A stretch of DNA of 64,000 bases from NCBI GenBank assembly GCA_024235835.1, contig JACKLQ010000001.1:434001-498000 (forward strand). Reading direction: 5' to 3'. The notes beneath the pieces were generated by a model. That model saw only the letters and a list, made by a program, of their open reading frames with translations. It did no database searches and was not told the DNA's origin. The DNA comes from Thiobacillus sp. Lineage in GTDB: Bacteria; Pseudomonadota; Gammaproteobacteria; Burkholderiales; Thiobacillaceae. Made by a program: the position numbers and the translations under genes. Shown here in pieces: positions 46,595 through 55,651 of this stretch (the stretch's first letter is position 1; the number at the start of each line of letters is the position of its first letter).

Positions 46595-47379
46595 GTTGGG
46601 ATGCCTTCGGCAGTGAAGGGGGAAGGGTAAAGGGTGAAGGGTGAAACCCAGGCGGCGCTGCCGTTCTTACCCTTCTCCCTTCCCCCTTCCCCCTTCACTG
46701 CTTCCATATTCGGCACCAGCAGGGGCAACAGGCGCTGGGCGCTGTCGTTGATGCCCTTGCCAACGGCCTTGGAGGTCACCGTGGCGCCGGTGATGGCGTC
46801 GATCTGCCAGGGCTGGTTCTTGGCACCGTGCTTGACGGTCCTGACGGCGTTGGCCAGGGCCTTCATGTCCGCGGCGAGGCGCACGTCCAGGGCCTGGAAG
46901 TTCTTCAGGAAGGCCGCATCGGTGATGATCTTGTCGCCGATGCCCGGGGTCTCCCGGTGGGACACCACGCCGAAGCCGACGATGACCTGGCGCTGGGGGT
47001 CGTAGGCGTACAGCACCCGCACCATGTCGGCGTAGCCCATGGCGGCCCCCTCGGCGGCGATGCCTTTGAGCTGTCCTGCCTGATCGTAGGCGGCGTGGAA
47101 CGCAATTCCCCCTTCCGGCTGATATCCGCTCGCGGGGACGATGCCGGCGCTGCTGGCGTGGAATGACTTCATGCTGGTGGCCCCGGGGATCACCCTGAAC
47201 ACCGCCCGCTCCAGCACGATGCGCTTGTTGGCGGCCACGGCTTCCAGGGTGCCCTGGTAGGCGGAGACGATGAGGATGCCGCACAGGGTGGCCACCAGGC
47301 CCAGGGTGACAATCATGGCCCGGCTGGTGGTGGTGGGCCCCGCGGGTGGCGTGGCCATGGACTGGGCAGCCTCGCTCAT
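46591..47379 (-). CDS. rnfG: Rnf complex subunit RnfG with repeat-encoded C-terminal tail
   Basis: 262 aa. One N-terminal helix ('MIVTLGLVATLCGILIVSAYQG') anchors a periplasmic FMN-binding domain. The covalent flavin Thr is in 'DAITGATVTSKAVGKG' (near residue 200), the S/T-G-A-T flavinylation motif. The last 33 or so residues (from 'KGEGGREKGKNG' on) are encoded by the 18-bp perfect inverted repeat at 46610-46701 and look unlike RnfG. The start is at 47379, overlapping the rnfD stop; the apparent longer frame upstream is a shadow of rnfD. Confidence 0.92.
   Translation of the reverse strand: MSEAAQSMATPPAGPTTTSRAMIVTLGLVATLCGILIVSAYQGTLEAVAANKRIVLERAVFRVIPGATSMKSFHASSAGIVPASGYQPEGGIAFHAAYDQAGQLKGIAAEGAAMGYADMVRVLYAYDPQRQVIVGFGVVSHRETPGIGDKIITDAAFLKNFQALDVRLAADMKALANAVRTVKHGAKNQPWQIDAITGATVTSKAVGKGINDSAQRLLPLLVPNMEAVKGEGGREKGKNGSAAWVSPFTLYPSPFTAEGIPT
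46610..46701. repeat. perfect 18-bp inverted repeat (purine/pyrimidine) inside the rnfG 3' end
   Basis: GCAGTGAAGGGGGAAGGG (46610-46627) is perfectly inverted at 46684-46701, and the stem extends imperfectly inward through GGGTRAAGGG-like units. The mRNA hairpin would sit 16 bases before the rnfE start codon. It is coding (the C-terminal tail of RnfG). Confidence 0.85.
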
Positions 47380-48437
47380 GGCCGCTTCTCCCCTGCCCCG
47401 CCGAAGCGATGGGCGCCGAACACGCGGGGCTGGGTCCACTGGTCGATGAGGGGTGCCAGGGCGTTGCCCAGGAGAATGGCGTACATGACCCCCTCGGTGA
47501 GGCCGCCGAAATAGCGGATCATCACCGTCACCACGCCAATGACGGCGCCGTAGATCCATACGCCCAGGGGCGTCACCGGCGAGGTGACCATGTCCGTGGC
47601 CATGAACACGGCCCCCAGCATGAGGCCGCCGGAGAGCATGACGAAAAGGGGCTCCGGATAGCGGGTCGGGTCGATGGCCTGGAACAGCCAGGCAACCAGG
47701 GCAGCGGAGCCCAGCACGGCCACGGGGATGCGCCAGTCCATGAAGCGCCGGGCCGCCAGGTAGAGGCCGCACACCAGGATGAGGAGGGCCGAGGTTTCCC
47801 CCACCGAGGCGGTGGCGGCGCCATTGAGGAAATCCAGTGGCGCAGTGAGCTGGTTGTCGAACTTCCATTTGGCCAGGGGCGTGGCCTGGGACATGCCGTC
47901 CAGCATCCGGGTCTTCACCCAGCCGGAGATATCCGGCGGCGTCATCAGCGGCATCGTGAACGTGGTGGGAATGAAGCCGGTGAACCGCCCGGGCAGGTAG
48001 GCCGGCACGAAGGTGGTGATGGAAACGGGGAAGGCGGCCTGGACGAAGGCCCGGCCCACCAGGGCGGGATTGAAAACGTTGTAACCCATGCCGCCGAACA
48101 GGGCCTTGCCCAGGGCGATGGCTGTAAAACCCGCCACGCTGGCCATCCACAACGGGAAACTGGGTGGCAGCACCAGGGCCAGCAGCAGTCCGGTGATGGT
48201 GGCGCTCCAGTCCGAAAGGGTACTGGCGGTGCCTGACATCCAGTTGAAGAAGCGCTCCGTGGCCAGGCAGGTGCCGGTGACGACGAGGGTCAGGGCCAGC
48301 ACGGACAGGCCGTACTGCCAGAAGGAAAAGGCCAGGATGGGCAGCAGGGCCAGCACCACGTTGAGCATGATCCGCTCGACGCTGACGTCGCGCTTCACAT
48401 GGGGCGCGGTGCGCAGTTCGGTGAGGGGGCTGCTCAT
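47376..48437 (-). CDS. rnfD: Rnf complex subunit RnfD
   Basis: 353 aa, a membrane subunit with about ten helices, homologous to NqrB. The covalent FMN Thr lies in 'LDGMSQATPLAKWKF' (about residue 183), corresponding to the SGAT site with Gln replacing Gly. 'GYNVFNPALVGRAFVQAAFP' and 'LSGGLMLGAVFMATDMVTSPVTPLG' are RnfD hallmarks. The start is ATG 48437; an in-frame upstream candidate at 48461 is less typical. It overlaps rnfG by four bases. Confidence 0.95.
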   Translation of the reverse strand: MSSPLTELRTAPHVKRDVSVERIMLNVVLALLPILAFSFWQYGLSVLALTLVVTGTCLATERFFNWMSGTASTLSDWSATITGLLLALVLPPSFPLWMASVAGFTAIALGKALFGGMGYNVFNPALVGRAFVQAAFPVSITTFVPAYLPGRFTGFIPTTFTMPLMTPPDISGWVKTRMLDGMSQATPLAKWKFDNQLTAPLDFLNGAATASVGETSALLILVCGLYLAARRFMDWRIPVAVLGSAALVAWLFQAIDPTRYPEPLFVMLSGGLMLGAVFMATDMVTSPVTPLGVWIYGAVIGVVTVMIRYFGGLTEGVMYAILLGNALAPLIDQWTQPRVFGAHRFGGAGEKRP

Positions 48438-48507
48438 GGCTGTGGGTACCGGGACGACCACGGCGCAACGGAGGTGGCAAGCGTGGTGAATGTCATGTCG
48501 GGTCAGG

Positions 48508-49158
48508 TCAGGCGTGGAGGGCCCGCGGCATTCCGGAAGCAGCAGGCATCATCATCAGGTCCTGATGGTCTGTCCAGGACCGCAGCAGACGGTCCAGTTC
48601 CCGGGGATTGGGGCGACGGCCGGCCAGGGGGGCGAAGGCGTCCACCAGCTTGCGGCAACAGGCGAAGAAGCGGGCGTACTGGGGATCGTGCTCGCCACCG
48701 GCCAGATAACCACATTCACCCCAGCCCAGTGCCAGCGCTGCTGCTTCCACCCGGCTGTCATAGACGAAGAAGAGTTCGGGGAAGTGGAAATGCAGGTACT
48801 TGGAAGCCAGGGAGCGGGCCTGCTCCGGGGGCAGATCGTCGAACACGTCCATGACACGCTTGTGCATCTCGAACACCCGGGCCGGATCAATCTGCTCCGC
48901 TGTGGTGAGTCCGGCGAACCAGCGGTCCACGCCTGAATGGCCCAGGCGATAGGCGGTGAACTCGGGGGACACCTCCTCCACCTTCAAGCCATGGTCGGCG
49001 CACAGGCGCAGGATCATGCGCAGCTTGTCGGCCACGATTTCACCGCTGATGTGATGCCGATGCAGGTAACAAAGCTCGTAAAGAGCGCGGGTACGCACGT
49101 CCTGAGCGGACCGGGCCAGGGTATCGGTGATGAATTCGCGGGTGAGCTGGGGCTGCAT
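48508..49158 (-). CDS. uncharacterised 216 aa protein between rnfC and rnfD
   Basis: A soluble, mostly helical protein with no membrane segment or signal peptide. A distinctive block is 'ARSLASKYLHFHFPELFFVYDSRVEAAAL' (about residues 113-140). Another is a Cys/His-containing stretch at 28-36 ('LCYLHRHHI'). The C-terminus is low complexity with three Met in a row. It starts 31 bases after rnfC and ends 70 bases before rnfD, on the same strand, so it is carried within the operon. I do not recognise the family and give no function. Confidence 0.8.
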   Translation of the reverse strand: MQPQLTREFITDTLARSAQDVRTRALYELCYLHRHHISGEIVADKLRMILRLCADHGLKVEEVSPEFTAYRLGHSGVDRWFAGLTTAEQIDPARVFEMHKRVMDVFDDLPPEQARSLASKYLHFHFPELFFVYDSRVEAAALALGWGECGYLAGGEHDPQYARFFACCRKLVDAFAPLAGRRPNPRELDRLLRSWTDHQDLMMMPAASGMPRALHA

Positions 49159-49189
49159 GGGTTGCGTAGGTCCTATGGCTCAGGGTTGG

Positions 49190-50527
49190 TCAGGAAGCGG
49201 CTTTCTCGCGCAGGATGCCCTTGGCCACGCGGAACTGCTGCACCAGGGGAATGCTGGAAGGACAGACGAAGGTGCAGCAACCGCATTCGAAGCAGTCGCC
49301 CAGGTGATACTCGGCGCCCATGGTCTCGTAGTCCGCCTTGCCGGCCAGCATGCCCAGCATGGATGGGTTCAGGCCCATGGGGCAGGCTTTAAGGCACTCG
49401 CCACACTTGATGCAGGGCTTGGCAGTGCGGTTCTCCTCCGCCTGCACGTGGCGGCCGTCGAAGACCAGGATGCCGGACACCCCTTTGGTCACGGGCACGT
49501 CCAGGGAGGCCACGGCCTGGCCCATCATGGGCCCGCCCAAAATGATCTCCCGCTCGGTCACGTCCGGGGCACCGGCCCAGGCCAGCACATGGCGCATGGG
49601 CGTGCCGATGGGCACCCAGTAGTCTCCGGGCCGGGCGATGCCAGGGCCGGTGACGGTCACCACCCGCTCGGTGAGGCCATGGCCCTGGGGCAGCAGTCGG
49701 CCCATCATGGCCAGTGTGCCCACGTTGTTCACCACCACGCCGAACTCGGAAGCCCGCCTGCCGGGGGGCACGTCCAGGCCCATCACGGAGTGGATGAGCA
49801 TCTTCTCCGCGCCCTGGGGGTACTTGGTAGGCACGGCCACCACGGAGATGGAACCATCGGCCGGCAGCTTGCGGCGGATGGCACCCACCGCGTCCAGCTT
49901 GTTGTCCTCCACGCCGATCACCGCCCTGGAGGCCCCCACGGCCCGCATGGCGTAGCCGATGCCCGTGAGCAGGTCGTCGGTGAGTTCCAGCATCATGCGG
50001 TGGTCGCAGGTGAGGTAAGGCTCGCACTCGCATCCGTTCACCACCAGGGTGTGGATGGCATGCTCTCTGGGCGGGCTAAGCTTCACGTGGCTGGGGAAGG
50101 CCGCGCCTCCCAGGCCCACCAGGCCCGCGTCCCATACGGCCTGGACGATCTCTTCCGGGGGCAGGCCATCCATGTCCCGGGGCTCGCCCCAGGCCAGCTC
50201 CTGGACGGAGCCCTCGTATACGCGTATGACAATGCTGTCCACCCAGTTGCCCTGGGCGGTGGGACGGGGCTCGATGGCCTCCACCACGCCGTCCGCCGGA
50301 GCGTGCAGGGGCACGGACATGAACCCGTCCGCCCTGGCGATAAGTTGACCGCGTACGACCTCCTGGCCCACCTGGACGGTGGGCACTGCCGGCTTCCCTA
50401 TGTGCTGCGAGATGGGGAGGGTCATGCGCGGCGCAAAAGGCAACCGACGAATCGGCGTGCCGGCAGTGCTCTTGTTGCCCTCGGGGTGGACCCCGTGGGC
50501 GAAAGTCTTGCGCCTGAACAGTTGCAT
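49190..50527 (-). CDS. rnfC: Rnf complex subunit RnfC
   Basis: 445 aa, a peripheral subunit that binds NADH and FMN and passes electrons through two [4Fe-4S] clusters. The NADH/FMN part contains 'GLVGLGGAAFPSHVKL' and 'VNGCECEPYLTCDHRMM'. The two cluster motifs are 'CIKCGECLKACPMGLNP' (about residue 378) and 'CFECGCCTFVCPSSIPL' (about 417). The start is ATG 50527 (MQLFRRKTFAHGVHP, typical); upstream in-frame codons are repeat sequence. It sits between nifJ and the 216 aa gene. Confidence 0.95.
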   Translation of the reverse strand: MQLFRRKTFAHGVHPEGNKSTAGTPIRRLPFAPRMTLPISQHIGKPAVPTVQVGQEVVRGQLIARADGFMSVPLHAPADGVVEAIEPRPTAQGNWVDSIVIRVYEGSVQELAWGEPRDMDGLPPEEIVQAVWDAGLVGLGGAAFPSHVKLSPPREHAIHTLVVNGCECEPYLTCDHRMMLELTDDLLTGIGYAMRAVGASRAVIGVEDNKLDAVGAIRRKLPADGSISVVAVPTKYPQGAEKMLIHSVMGLDVPPGRRASEFGVVVNNVGTLAMMGRLLPQGHGLTERVVTVTGPGIARPGDYWVPIGTPMRHVLAWAGAPDVTEREIILGGPMMGQAVASLDVPVTKGVSGILVFDGRHVQAEENRTAKPCIKCGECLKACPMGLNPSMLGMLAGKADYETMGAEYHLGDCFECGCCTFVCPSSIPLVQQFRVAKGILREKAAS

Positions 50528-50530
50528 CAA

Positions 50531-50638
50531 GCGTGAAAAGTGAAACGTGACCTCGCCGCTGTGCGGAAACGAGTGAAACGTGGAAACTCGTGTGGCTGCA
50601 CCGTTCACTTTTCACCCTTCACATTTCACGTTTCACGG
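50531..50638. repeat. GTGAAA-type imperfect inverted repeat between nifJ and rnfC
   Basis: GCGTGAAAAGTGAAACGTGA (50531-50550) faces CACTTTTCACCCTTCACATT and TTCACGTTTCACGG (up to 50638). The unit is a variation on GTGAAANG. It fills the whole 113-base gap between the nifJ stop and the rnfC start, so the mRNA would fold here. Confidence 0.75.
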
Positions 50639-50640
50639 AA

Positions 50641-53600
50641 TCAGTTGAACTTCGCGGCCCGGGCCATCAGCTTGTCGACGCCCGGCTCGTTCATGTTCCA
50701 GGGGGTGCCCGGGTGGATGCAGCCCGCCGTGCACTTCTCTGCCGCCTTCACCAGATTGGCGAAGGTGGTGCCCTGGGGATTGATCACCACCACCTGCTTC
50801 TGGTCGTTGTACTGGAAGGCCTTGGGCGCCAGGTTGGTGCACTCGTCGCAGGCGGTGCACTCCGGGGTCTCGATCCACACGGCCTCGTAGCCGTCTGCAT
50901 TTGCGGCCGGCCGACCGCTGGCCACGGGAGCCGCTGTGGACGACGCCACAGGGGCGTCCACCGCCACGACACCACCGAAGGCCGCCAGGCTGGCGGACAG
51001 CTTCTGCACCAGCTCGGCCCGGGCCCTCTCGGCGATGGCTTCCTCGTCCACGGCGGGCCGGTCCAGGCCGGCCACGTTCTTCAACTGCTTCCAGAAGTTC
51101 TGCCGCTCGAGGCAGGACTTCACCAGTTCCTGGGACACGATCACCCGCATCAAGCGGTTCTTCTTGTCCACGGCCCAGATGTAGGGGAACTTGCCGTCCC
51201 GGTCTTCCTCCTCCATCTTGAGGAAGTCCGCGAGCGCAACCATGTCGTCGTTCCAGGTCTCGGGCGGGGCCTTCTTGAACTGCTTGGCGAAGCGGCCTTC
51301 CGTGAGGGCGAAATCGGCAAAGGTAAAGGGCAGCACCATCTTCTGCTCGTTGCCCTCCTCGTCCTTGTATGCCAGGGTGTACTCGGGCCAGTCGTCCTCC
51401 ATGGCGGGGTTGCCCTCCAGGGAGACGCACTCGCTGAAGGTGACGCCCAGGTCCGGGTCGTACCTGAACAGGGGATAGGCGCGGGACTCCACCGCCATCT
51501 TGGACTGCTCCACGGAGCGGTCATCGCCCACGCCGTGCTCCACGGGACACACGGCGTAGATGTTGAACAGGGCGGGACGGCGGGAATTGAGGCCTTCGAT
51601 GTAGCCCTCGATGAGGTGGGTGGGACTGGAGATGGCGCTCTGGAGCACGTAGCTGGTGCGGTGGGCCATGCCGATAAGACTCATCTCCTTGCGCACTTCC
51701 TGCTTGCCCTTTTTCGCCTTGCCATAGGGGGACATGTCCGCCACCTGGCCGACGAAGGTGGAGGTGGCAGCCTGGCCGCCGGTGTTGGAGTACACCTGGG
51801 TGTCCACCACCAGGATCTTGACGGGCTTGCCGGTCATGAGGGCCCGGGACAGGTTCTGGAAGCCGATGTCGTACATGGCGCCATCACCGCCGATGGCCAC
51901 CACGGGCGGGCACAGCTTCCATTCCTCGTCGCTGAATTTCTCCCAGGTGAAGTGGGTGAAGAAGCTTTCATGCTCATCCGGGTTGTAGCCCTTTTCCAGT
52001 TCGATCTCGGCCATGCGCACGGCCTTGAAGCCTTCCGCCATCTTGGACATGTGGCCCTCGAACAGGCCCAGAGCCACGGAGGGGGAGTCCTGGAACAGGT
52101 GGGAAGTCCAGGGGAATGGATAGGGGTTGTAGGGGAAGGTGGAGCCCCAAACGGAAGTGCAGCCGGTGGAGTTGACGATGCCCATCTCGGCCCGCCCCCG
52201 CCGGGTGGGGCCTTCGACGTAGCGCCAGCGCAGGTCCTTCAGCTTCTCCAGCAGCTGGGTGGCCCACTTGAGCCACTTGGGATCGATGGGCTGGCCGACG
52301 CTGCGGGCGGAAAGCTGCTGGGACAGGGCCGCCAGGGTCAGGTCATGGCCCTGGTTGGCGTCCACGGCTTCCATGACGGCGCGGGTGTCGGTGAAGTCCA
52401 CACTTTCAGTGAGCTTCATGCGGATGTGCTTTTCCAGGCCCATGACCAGACCGTCGATCTTCTCCACGAAGCTCTTGACCCGGGGCTGCATCAGGGCGGT
52501 GACGGTGCCGGTGAAGAGGTGGATGGCGGTCTTCTCGCCGCACCCCAGGCAGGCACCGTCGCCGCAGGCCATGGAGTTGTAGTTCTTCTTGTCCAGCAGC
52601 AACGTCTCCAGGGCGCCGATCTTCTCGTCCAGATCGTCGATGCGGCTGAACTTCTGGGGCGTGGTGGGCAGGTCCAGCCAGAATTTCCAGTCGCGGCGCA
52701 GCACCTCGATGGATTCCGGCGTCTGGGTCACCATGCGCAGGGCATCGTCCTCGCAGACCTCCACGCATAGTTGGCAGCCCTTGCAGGTGTAGGGGTTCAC
52801 GGTAATGGAGAACAGGCCACCGGCACCCTTGGCCTTCTTCTCCCGGGTGGTCCAGTAGGGCTTGGTGGCGGCAAACTTGAAGCCGCCCATGGCGTCCTTC
52901 AGCAGCTCGAACTCCGCCGCCAGTTTGTCCCTGTCCTCGCCCTGGGCCGGATCCTCGGCGAAGGTCTCGGCCATGGCCAGGTCGAACAGGGCGCGCACGT
53001 CCACGCCGTCCTTCTCCAGCTTGCCCTTCAGCTTCTTCTCGATGGTGCGGCTAGCCTTGCGCAGGAAGCGAGTGGGCCGTCCGCCCAGTTCGATCTTCTG
53101 CACCGCGGTGTTGAGGATGTCGGCCACGTCGGACACCAGGCCGGGGATGGCGGAGTCCGGGCACTCGGTATAGCAGTTGCCGCAGGCGGTGCAGTTCTCG
53201 GCGATCCACTCAGGATGCTCGAAGCGGATCTGGGTCATGTCCCGGAACACGCCGGTGACGGCGGGGATCAGCGCCATGCCCATGAAGGGGTCCACCATGT
53301 TGTCCGAGCCCTTGCCGGCAGCATAGAAGCTGCCGGTGGCTTCCCAGAAGCGGTGGATGTCGGCAGGCTTGAAGGCCTTCTCGCCATCGCCCTCGGGCTG
53401 TTCCTTCAGCATCACCGGCAGCATTGGGGCCGTCCTGGCAGCCACCTGGCGGACACCCACCTTCTTCAGCTCGGCGGGGATCTCGTGAAGTTCCTCGTAG
53501 CCCCGCTTCACAACCCGCAGGTTGTCGTCCACCACCCGCTTGCCCTTCTTGCCGAACTTATCGTTGAGCTGGCTTTCGATGGCCTTGAACAGGGTTTCCT

Positions 53601-55614
53601 CATCGAAACCGGCCCGCTGCATCACGTCGGAGGCGTGGAAGAAGGCGCCCTGGAAGGCGTTGCCCTGCATGCGCAGCTGCAGGTCCGGGTTGCTGGCCTC
53701 TTCCCGGGCGATCTTGAAGGCGTCCAGGTAGAACACGCGGATGCCGTTGTCGGCGATGAATTTCTGGGCATGGACCGGGAAGCTGGCCCACAAGGCCTCG
53801 GGGCTGTCCAGGTTGCTCTGGATGATGAACACGCCGCCCTTGGCCAGACCGCCCACGGCATTGGTGTGGCCGAACACGGAGGGGTCGGGGGAGAGCACCA
53901 CGTCCACGTTGGTGTATTCGCAGTTGATGCGGATGGGTTCCGGAGCCGCCGACAGGTAGTAGGTGGTGGGCATGCCCTTCTTCTCGGAGCCGTACTTGGG
54001 GTTGGCCTTGATGTCCCAGCCCAGCAGCTCGTACAGGGTCATGGCCAGGTTCTTGCCGGTGGTCACCGCGCCCCAGCCCCCCACGGAGTGCATGCGCACG
54101 GCGATGGCTTTCGCCGGCAGCAGGTTGGGGTTCACGGACCCCTTGAGGGCCATTTCCTTGATGCGGGGATAGGCTTCCTGCAATTCCTGCTGGCGGATCT
54201 CCTGCTTGGGATTGGCGCTCTGGTCCCGCACGAAATCCACGGAGAGGTAATAGAACGGCCGCTTGGTACCGCCGGGCAGCATGTTCTCCACCGCCGCCAC
54301 CAGGCCTTCCGGTTGCAGGTCCCGGGAACCCAGGCCGTAACACCCTGAATACAGGCGGGGCATGTCCTTGGCGGAGGCGTAGCTGGCATATCCAGCGTAA
54401 GGCTTGTCGCCCTCCGCGCCGCCGTTCTCCAGGCACTTGGTGACACTGGCGCGTACTTCCCGCATGAGGGGCAGGTCTTCGGACAGGGGCTGGTCGGTGC
54501 GCTCCAGCACGGCCACACCCTTCTTGCCCTTGAGCACATGGCCCAGCACGTCCCCCGGGAAGGGGCGGAACAGGGTCATGTTGATCACGCCCACCTTGAG
54601 CTTCTTCTCCTGGCGCAGCCAGTCGGCCACGGCCTCGGCCTGCACGCACATGCTGCCCTGGCCCAGGATGACGTATTCGGCGTCGTCGCAGCGGTATGTC
54701 TCGACGCGGTCATAGCGGCGGCCGGAGAGTTCGGTGAACTCCGCCATGCAGCGGTCCATGATTTCAGGGATGTGCTGGAAGAAATAGGGACGCTGGGCCG
54801 CCACGGTCTGCATGTAGGCGTCCTGGTTGGCCACGGCGCCGGAAACCATGGGCATGTCCACGTCCCAGATGGCGGGCACCCGGCGGCGCCTGGGGCCGTA
54901 GATCAGTTTCTGGGCGGGGGTGGGGGTGTCGATGATGTCGTCGGGCTTGCCCAGGTACTCCTGCACGAAGTCCTTCTCGGGCACCAGCACCGGCTCGATG
55001 AGGTGGGTGGTAAGGAAGCCGTCCATGCCCACGATGGCGGGGGTAAGGGACAGTTCGGCGGTCTTGCGGGCGATCATGTTCAGGTCGGCGGCCTGCTGGG
55101 CGTTCTTGGCGAACACCTGGATGAAGCCCGTGTCGTCCACGCAGTGGTAGTCGTCATGGCCGCAGTGGACGTTCAGGGTGGCCTTGGTGATGGCGCGGCA
55201 GCCCAGGTTCAGCACGTAGGGCAGGCGCTTGCCCACGGCGCCGTAGAGGGATTCGTGCATGAAGGCCACGCCCTGGGCGGAGGAGAAGTTGGTGGCGCGC
55301 AGGCCGGTCATGGCCATGCCCGCGGTGACGCCGGCTGCGGCGTGCTCGGATTCCGGCTCCACGAAGATCAGGGGCTTGCCGGAGATGTTGACGTGGCCGG
55401 CGGCGGCGGATTCGGCCCAGTACTCGCCCATCTGGGTGGAGGGCGTGATCGGATACGCGCCAGCGGCGTCGGAGGCTTCCCGTTCAATCAGGATGACCGC
55501 GGTGTTGCCATCGATGGCATCCCTGACACCGGGATACTTCACGACCTTGGCCTCGGACTGGGTGCCGCCGCCGGTTTTCTCCAGCAGATGCTTCTCGAAC
55601 AGTTGCTTAATCAT
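50641..55614 (-). CDS. nifJ: pyruvate:ferredoxin (flavodoxin) oxidoreductase, extended, with C-terminal ferredoxin domain
   Basis: 1657 aa; typical single-chain enzymes are near 1200. It interconverts pyruvate plus CoA and acetyl-CoA plus CO2 using ferredoxin. In order: domain I from 'AYPITPSTQMGEYW' (about residue 53), 2x[4Fe-4S] 'CTACGNCYTECPDS' (about 808) and 'CKGCQLCVEVCEDD' (about 946), TPP-domain cluster 'CLGCGEK' (about 1021) with 'NSTGCTSVW' (about 1150) and 'AVCPVEHG' (about 1351), and the TPP motif 'GGDGAMYDIGFQNL' (about 1245). A C-terminal ferredoxin-like part has 'CTACDECTNLAPKAF' and 'CTAGCIHPG' (about 1590-1630). Spacing between cluster motifs is longer than in D. africanus PFOR, implying insertions. 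The start is ATG 55614, with AGGAG upstream. Confidence 0.93.
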   Translation of the reverse strand: MIKQLFEKHLLEKTGGGTQSEAKVVKYPGVRDAIDGNTAVILIEREASDAAGAYPITPSTQMGEYWAESAAAGHVNISGKPLIFVEPESEHAAAGVTAGMAMTGLRATNFSSAQGVAFMHESLYGAVGKRLPYVLNLGCRAITKATLNVHCGHDDYHCVDDTGFIQVFAKNAQQAADLNMIARKTAELSLTPAIVGMDGFLTTHLIEPVLVPEKDFVQEYLGKPDDIIDTPTPAQKLIYGPRRRRVPAIWDVDMPMVSGAVANQDAYMQTVAAQRPYFFQHIPEIMDRCMAEFTELSGRRYDRVETYRCDDAEYVILGQGSMCVQAEAVADWLRQEKKLKVGVINMTLFRPFPGDVLGHVLKGKKGVAVLERTDQPLSEDLPLMREVRASVTKCLENGGAEGDKPYAGYASYASAKDMPRLYSGCYGLGSRDLQPEGLVAAVENMLPGGTKRPFYYLSVDFVRDQSANPKQEIRQQELQEAYPRIKEMALKGSVNPNLLPAKAIAVRMHSVGGWGAVTTGKNLAMTLYELLGWDIKANPKYGSEKKGMPTTYYLSAAPEPIRINCEYTNVDVVLSPDPSVFGHTNAVGGLAKGGVFIIQSNLDSPEALWASFPVHAQKFIADNGIRVFYLDAFKIAREEASNPDLQLRMQGNAFQGAFFHASDVMQRAGFDEETLFKAIESQLNDKFGKKGKRVVDDNLRVVKRGYEELHEIPAELKKVGVRQVAARTAPMLPVMLKEQPEGDGEKAFKPADIHRFWEATGSFYAAGKGSDNMVDPFMGMALIPAVTGVFRDMTQIRFEHPEWIAENCTACGNCYTECPDSAIPGLVSDVADILNTAVQKIELGGRPTRFLRKASRTIEKKLKGKLEKDGVDVRALFDLAMAETFAEDPAQGEDRDKLAAEFELLKDAMGGFKFAATKPYWTTREKKAKGAGGLFSITVNPYTCKGCQLCVEVCEDDALRMVTQTPESIEVLRRDWKFWLDLPTTPQKFSRIDDLDEKIGALETLLLDKKNYNSMACGDGACLGCGEKTAIHLFTGTVTALMQPRVKSFVEKIDGLVMGLEKHIRMKLTESVDFTDTRAVMEAVDANQGHDLTLAALSQQLSARSVGQPIDPKWLKWATQLLEKLKDLRWRYVEGPTRRGRAEMGIVNSTGCTSVWGSTFPYNPYPFPWTSHLFQDSPSVALGLFEGHMSKMAEGFKAVRMAEIELEKGYNPDEHESFFTHFTWEKFSDEEWKLCPPVVAIGGDGAMYDIGFQNLSRALMTGKPVKILVVDTQVYSNTGGQAATSTFVGQVADMSPYGKAKKGKQEVRKEMSLIGMAHRTSYVLQSAISSPTHLIEGYIEGLNSRRPALFNIYAVCPVEHGVGDDRSVEQSKMAVESRAYPLFRYDPDLGVTFSECVSLEGNPAMEDDWPEYTLAYKDEEGNEQKMVLPFTFADFALTEGRFAKQFKKAPPETWNDDMVALADFLKMEEEDRDGKFPYIWAVDKKNRLMRVIVSQELVKSCLERQNFWKQLKNVAGLDRPAVDEEAIAERARAELVQKLSASLAAFGGVVAVDAPVASSTAAPVASGRPAANADGYEAVWIETPECTACDECTNLAPKAFQYNDQKQVVVINPQGTTFANLVKAAEKCTAGCIHPGTPWNMNEPGVDKLMARAAKFN

Positions 55615-55651
55615 CGGGTTTCTCCTCTCGACAACCGCGTCGGCCCTGGGC

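Noticed and set aside
47380..48480. Apparent 367-residue N-terminal extension of RnfG
   Set aside because: It reads rnfD in another frame; the true RnfG start at 47379 overlaps the rnfD stop and gives the normal N-terminal helix.
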